From Rhodococcus sp. Leaf278 (GTDB lineage Bacteria > Actinomycetota > Actinomycetes > Mycobacteriales > Mycobacteriaceae), in assembly GCF_001426085.1 (NCBI RefSeq), contig NZ_LMRR01000002.1, positions 215,038-279,037 of the forward strand: DNA of 64,000 bases. Reading direction: 5' to 3'. Below, piece after piece: positions 61,240 through 64,000 of the stretch (its first letter is position 1; each line of letters opens with the position of its first letter). The translations under genes were made by a program, and so were the position numbers. Under the pieces are notes generated by a model. The model was not told where the DNA came from and searched no databases. It saw only the letters and a program-made list of their open reading frames with translations.

Positions 61240-63161
61240 TATTCGGCCGCCCGGTCGACGAACCACGCCAGGGCAGCCGGATCGTCGACCGCGCTGGATT
61301 CGAGAGTGCTTGTCGCCGTAGCTCCTTGGAAGAGTCGCTTGAGTGGCACCTCGAGCTTCTTCCCGGTACGCGTATGCGGGATTGCCTGCACCGCGATGAC
61401 GTCGTCGGGAACGTGCCGCGGCGACGCCTGCGTTCTGATGACCGATTCGATGCGGCCGCGCAGTTCATCGGTGAGACCGTCCGGAACGACCACGAACAAG
61501 GGCATCCAGTAACCACCGTCCGTCAGCTCGATGCCGAGAACGAGCGCCTCGGTGATCTCATCCAGTGACTCCACAGCCTGGTAGATGTCGGCGCTTCCCA
61601 TTCGTATGCCGTTGCGGTTCAGGGTCGAATCGGACCGACCGTGCACGAGAACACTGCCGTGATCGGTGATGGTGATCCAATCACCGTGACGCCAGATCCC
61701 TGGGTAGGTATCGAAATAGGCATCGCGATAGCGAGTTCCGTCGGCGTCGTTCCAGAAGTACAGCGGCATCGACGGCATGGGCTCGGTGACGACCAATTCG
61801 CCCACCGTCCCGCGCACCGAGTTGCCGGCCTCGTCGAAGGCGTCGAGCGCAACACCCAGGAACGGCACGGACAGCTCTCCGGCCCATACCGGGGCGGTTC
61901 GCACTCCCCCGGCGAATGCCGATACGACGTCGGTACCACCCGAGATGGAGAAGACGGGTATCTGCGCACCGATGTTCTCCGACAACCAGATCGACGAGGA
62001 CGCAGGCATCGCGGACCCGGTGATCCCGACCGCTCGCAGAGCCGACAGGTCGTGATCCGTGCCGGGATGCGTGTCGGCCTTGATGCGCGAGAGCACGTAG
62101 CCGGGGCTGGTACCGAGGTAGGTCACACCCAGCCTGGCCGCGATGTCCCACAGCGCATCCGGCGAAGGGAACGACGGATTTCCGTCGGCGCACACGATGG
62201 TGGCACCGGTCAGCAGGCCCGCGATCTGGAAGTTCCACATCATCCAGCTCGGGCTGGTGTACCAGAAGAAGACATCCTCGGGTCCGAGATCTGATTGCAG
62301 GGCAACAGATTTGAGGTGCTCGAGCACCACACCACCATGACCGTGCACGATTCCCTTGGGTAGACCTGTGGTACCGGACGAGAACACGACCCACAGTGGG
62401 TGATCGAACGGGACGGCCACCGGTACCAGTTTCCGGCTCTCGGCGGTGGCGTCGGACCAACTCTGCGCCGTTCCCGACGGTTCGCCGATCGTCACCACTA
62501 CCCGCAGTGTCGGAAGGCCTTCGACGAGAACATCGACATCGGCGGCCTTGTCTCGGAACTTTCCTCCGTAGGTGTACCCGGCGGCGGTGATCAGTGCCGA
62601 TGGTTCGAGTTGTCCCAGACGATCGAGAGCTGCCGAGGCCGAGTAGTCCTGCCCGCAGGCGGACCACACCGCACCCAGGCTCGCAGTCGCCAAGAAGGCG
62701 ATCACTGCCTCCGGGATGTTCGGTAGGTACCCGACGACGCGATCGCCGCGCCGAACTCCCTTGTCTGCGAGTGTCCCCGCGAGCGCGCCCGCCTGCTCGA
62801 TCGTCTCCGCCCATGTCACGGTCTGCACAGAACCGTCCTCGCGGGCATGAACGATCGCGGCGCGACCGGGTCGAGCGTGCCTGATGACCTGGTCCACGTA
62901 GTTCAGCTCGGTTCCCGAAAACCACTGCGCGCCCGGCATTCCGCGTTCACCGAGTACGACGCTCGGCTCGTCGGCCGAGCCGATCTCGAAGAAATCCCAC
63001 ACTGCTCGCCAGAACAGTTCCAGCTCGGTCGTCGACCATCGCCACAGAGCCGAGTAGTCCGGTAGGAGCACATCGTGACGTTGCTCGACGAACCGCGCGA
63101 ACTCGGTCACCCGAGCCTCGGCGAGATCGGAATCCGTCGGCGTCCACAGCGCACTGTCCAT
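61215..63161 (-). CDS. aacS: Acetoacetyl-CoA synthetase (acetoacetate-CoA ligase)
   Basis: A 648-residue cytoplasmic ligase that should activate acetoacetate with ATP and CoA, linking ketone-body-type acids to sterol/fatty-acid or storage-polymer metabolism. It is an acyl-adenylate-forming enzyme of the acetyl-CoA-synthetase class: FSSGTTGLPKGIVHGHGG (P-loop), YTSPSWMMWNFQIAGLLTGAT, ISGGTDVVSAF, WRHGDWITITDHGSVLVHGRSDSTLNRNG and TRTGKKLEVPLK (catalytic Lys). The N-terminal WTPTDSDLAEARVTEF and WRAVWDFFEI are typical of acetoacetate-CoA ligases and separate it from acetyl-CoA synthetase. ATG at 63161. It follows the fatty-acyl-CoA synthetase gene by 31 bases on the same strand, so the two are probably co-transcribed. 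Confidence 0.9.
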   Translation of the reverse strand: MDSALWTPTDSDLAEARVTEFARFVEQRHDVLLPDYSALWRWSTTELELFWRAVWDFFEIGSADEPSVVLGERGMPGAQWFSGTELNYVDQVIRHARPGRAAIVHAREDGSVQTVTWAETIEQAGALAGTLADKGVRRGDRVVGYLPNIPEAVIAFLATASLGAVWSACGQDYSASAALDRLGQLEPSALITAAGYTYGGKFRDKAADVDVLVEGLPTLRVVVTIGEPSGTAQSWSDATAESRKLVPVAVPFDHPLWVVFSSGTTGLPKGIVHGHGGVVLEHLKSVALQSDLGPEDVFFWYTSPSWMMWNFQIAGLLTGATIVCADGNPSFPSPDALWDIAARLGVTYLGTSPGYVLSRIKADTHPGTDHDLSALRAVGITGSAMPASSSIWLSENIGAQIPVFSISGGTDVVSAFAGGVRTAPVWAGELSVPFLGVALDAFDEAGNSVRGTVGELVVTEPMPSMPLYFWNDADGTRYRDAYFDTYPGIWRHGDWITITDHGSVLVHGRSDSTLNRNGIRMGSADIYQAVESLDEITEALVLGIELTDGGYWMPLFVVVPDGLTDELRGRIESVIRTQASPRHVPDDVIAVQAIPHTRTGKKLEVPLKRLFQGATATSTLESSAVDDPAALAWFVDRAAEYQRVQRAR

Positions 63162-63192
63162 GCCTGCGAGTATGTCAGCCGAGCGATCGCCG

Positions 63193-64000
63193 TCAGATCA
63201 ATCCGAGCGACCGCTCACGCATTTCCACCTTGCGCACCTTGCCGGTGACCGTCATCGGGAACTCGTCGACGACGTGCACGTACCGCGGAATCTTGTAGTG
63301 CGCGAGCCGACCATCGCAGAACGCCCGCACCGCATCCGAATCGAGCGGCGGGGCATCGTCTCTCATCCTGATCCACACCATGAGCTCCTCGCCGTACTTC
63401 TGGTCGGGAACACCGATCACCTGGGCGTCGAGGATGTCGGGATGGGTGTAGAGAAACTCCTCGACTTCGCGGGGATAGATGTTCTCACCGCCGCGAATCA
63501 CCATGTCCTTGATCCGTCCGGTGATGGCCACGTAGCCGTCCTCGTCCATCACCCCGATGTCGCCGGTGTGCATCCACCCCTCGGTGTCGATGGCTTCGGC
63601 GGTCTTCTCCGGCTGCTCCCAGTAGCCCAGCATCACCGAGTAGCCGCGCGTGCACAGTTCGCCCGCCTGACCACGTGGCAAGGTGCTGCCGTCCATCGGG
63701 TCGACGATCTTCACTTCGAGATGCGGACCCACCCGACCCACGGTGGACACTCGCTGTTCGATGGAGTCGTCGCTTCGAGTCTGCAGCGACACCGGGGACG
63801 TCTCGGTCATGCCGTAGCAGATCGACACCTCCGTCATCCCCATGCGCTCGATCACCTGCTTCATCACCTCGGTGGGGCACGGTGATCCGGCCATGATTCC
63901 GGTCCGCAGACTGCTCAGATCGAAGGCGTCGAAGTTCTCCAATGCCAGCTCGGCGATGAACATCGTCGGGACGCCGTAGAGCGACGTGCATTTCTCCGAT
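63193..64000 (-). CDS. Fatty-acyl-CoA synthetase (AMP-binding), C-terminal part; start lies beyond the right edge
   Basis: About 269 codons of the C-terminal half of an acyl-CoA ligase; the frame is open to position 64000. Core motifs: [14 protein letters not shown] at the edge, [20 protein letters not shown] (A5), [16 protein letters not shown] and [20 protein letters not shown] (A7/A8), and the final catalytic Lys region [13 protein letters not shown]. The sequence resembles the ACSF2/FadD35-like medium-chain group; chain-length preference is not readable. The enzyme would act in the cytoplasm or at the membrane to activate fatty acids. It precedes the acetoacetyl-CoA synthetase gene. No carrier-protein partner is next to it, so a role in acylating the NRPS product is possible but unsupported. 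Confidence 0.9.
   Translation of the reverse strand, partial: SEKCTSLYGVPTMFIAELALENFDAFDLSSLRTGIMAGSPCPTEVMKQVIERMGMTEVSICYGMTETSPVSLQTRSDDSIEQRVSTVGRVGPHLEVKIVDPMDGSTLPRGQAGELCTRGYSVMLGYWEQPEKTAEAIDTEGWMHTGDIGVMDEDGYVAITGRIKDMVIRGGENIYPREVEEFLYTHPDILDAQVIGVPDQKYGEELMVWIRMRDDAPPLDSDAVRAFCDGRLAHYKIPRYVHVVDEFPMTVTGKVRKVEMRERSLGLI

Overview
The window is high-GC DNA with dense coding. It looks like an actinobacterium of the Nocardiaceae type, most likely Rhodococcus. This is an inference from the very large NRPS genes with 'GGNSL' carrier sites, the F420/PPOX-type flavoprotein, the acyl-CoA synthetase content and the codon bias. I see no rRNA, tRNA, CRISPR array, transposase or phage gene.

Positions 1-53026 are one non-ribosomal peptide synthetase (NRPS) locus on the minus strand, transcribed right to left. 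NRPS-A (53026-32102, 6974 aa) begins with a starter-like condensation (C) domain, followed by six modules and a seventh C domain. NRPS-B (32009-10245, 7254 aa) begins with an adenylation (A) domain, carries six A domains and one epimerisation (E) domain, and ends in another C domain. NRPS-C (10126-4265, 1953 aa) is A-T-C-A-T-TE and should release the product. NRPS-D (4050 to beyond position 1) is again A-T-C-A and runs off the left edge. NRPS-A, -B and -C together give 14 A, 14 T and 14 C domains, one E and one TE. This matches a 14-residue, N-acylated, Ser/Thr-rich peptide with one D-Ser.

The subunit boundaries are unusual. Both internal breaks fall between C and A of one module, not between T and C. 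The upstream proteins end in vestigial A-domain pieces: about 90 aa on NRPS-A, and about 280 acidic, motif-less residues on NRPS-B. NRPS-B starts with a piece homologous to the NRPS-A tail, while NRPS-C and NRPS-D start with strongly basic tails in front of similar A domains. This suggests an undescribed docking arrangement and possibly a forked assembly line (NRPS-C or NRPS-D after NRPS-B). Regulatory DNA includes dyads and a leader hairpin before NRPS-A, and two tandem GTTCA-N4-TGAAC sites before NRPS-D.

Positions 53295-59194, also minus strand, hold a small metabolic/regulatory block: an exported Asp-rich repeat protein, a sensor kinase, an OmpR-type regulator, a DASS-type anion transporter, a glycerate kinase and a PPOX-fold protein. 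The regions before the exported-protein gene and before the transporter share the motif GATGAA-N5-CATGAG at similar distances from the start codon, so the regulator probably controls both its own operon and the transporter.

Positions 59298-64000 are ordinary metabolism: an amidohydrolase, a divergent hotdog thioesterase, acetoacetyl-CoA synthetase and the C-terminal part of a fatty-acyl-CoA synthetase. No MbtH-like protein, acyl-AMP ligase, exporter or pathway-specific regulator of the NRPS locus is visible here, so they presumably lie to the left or elsewhere.
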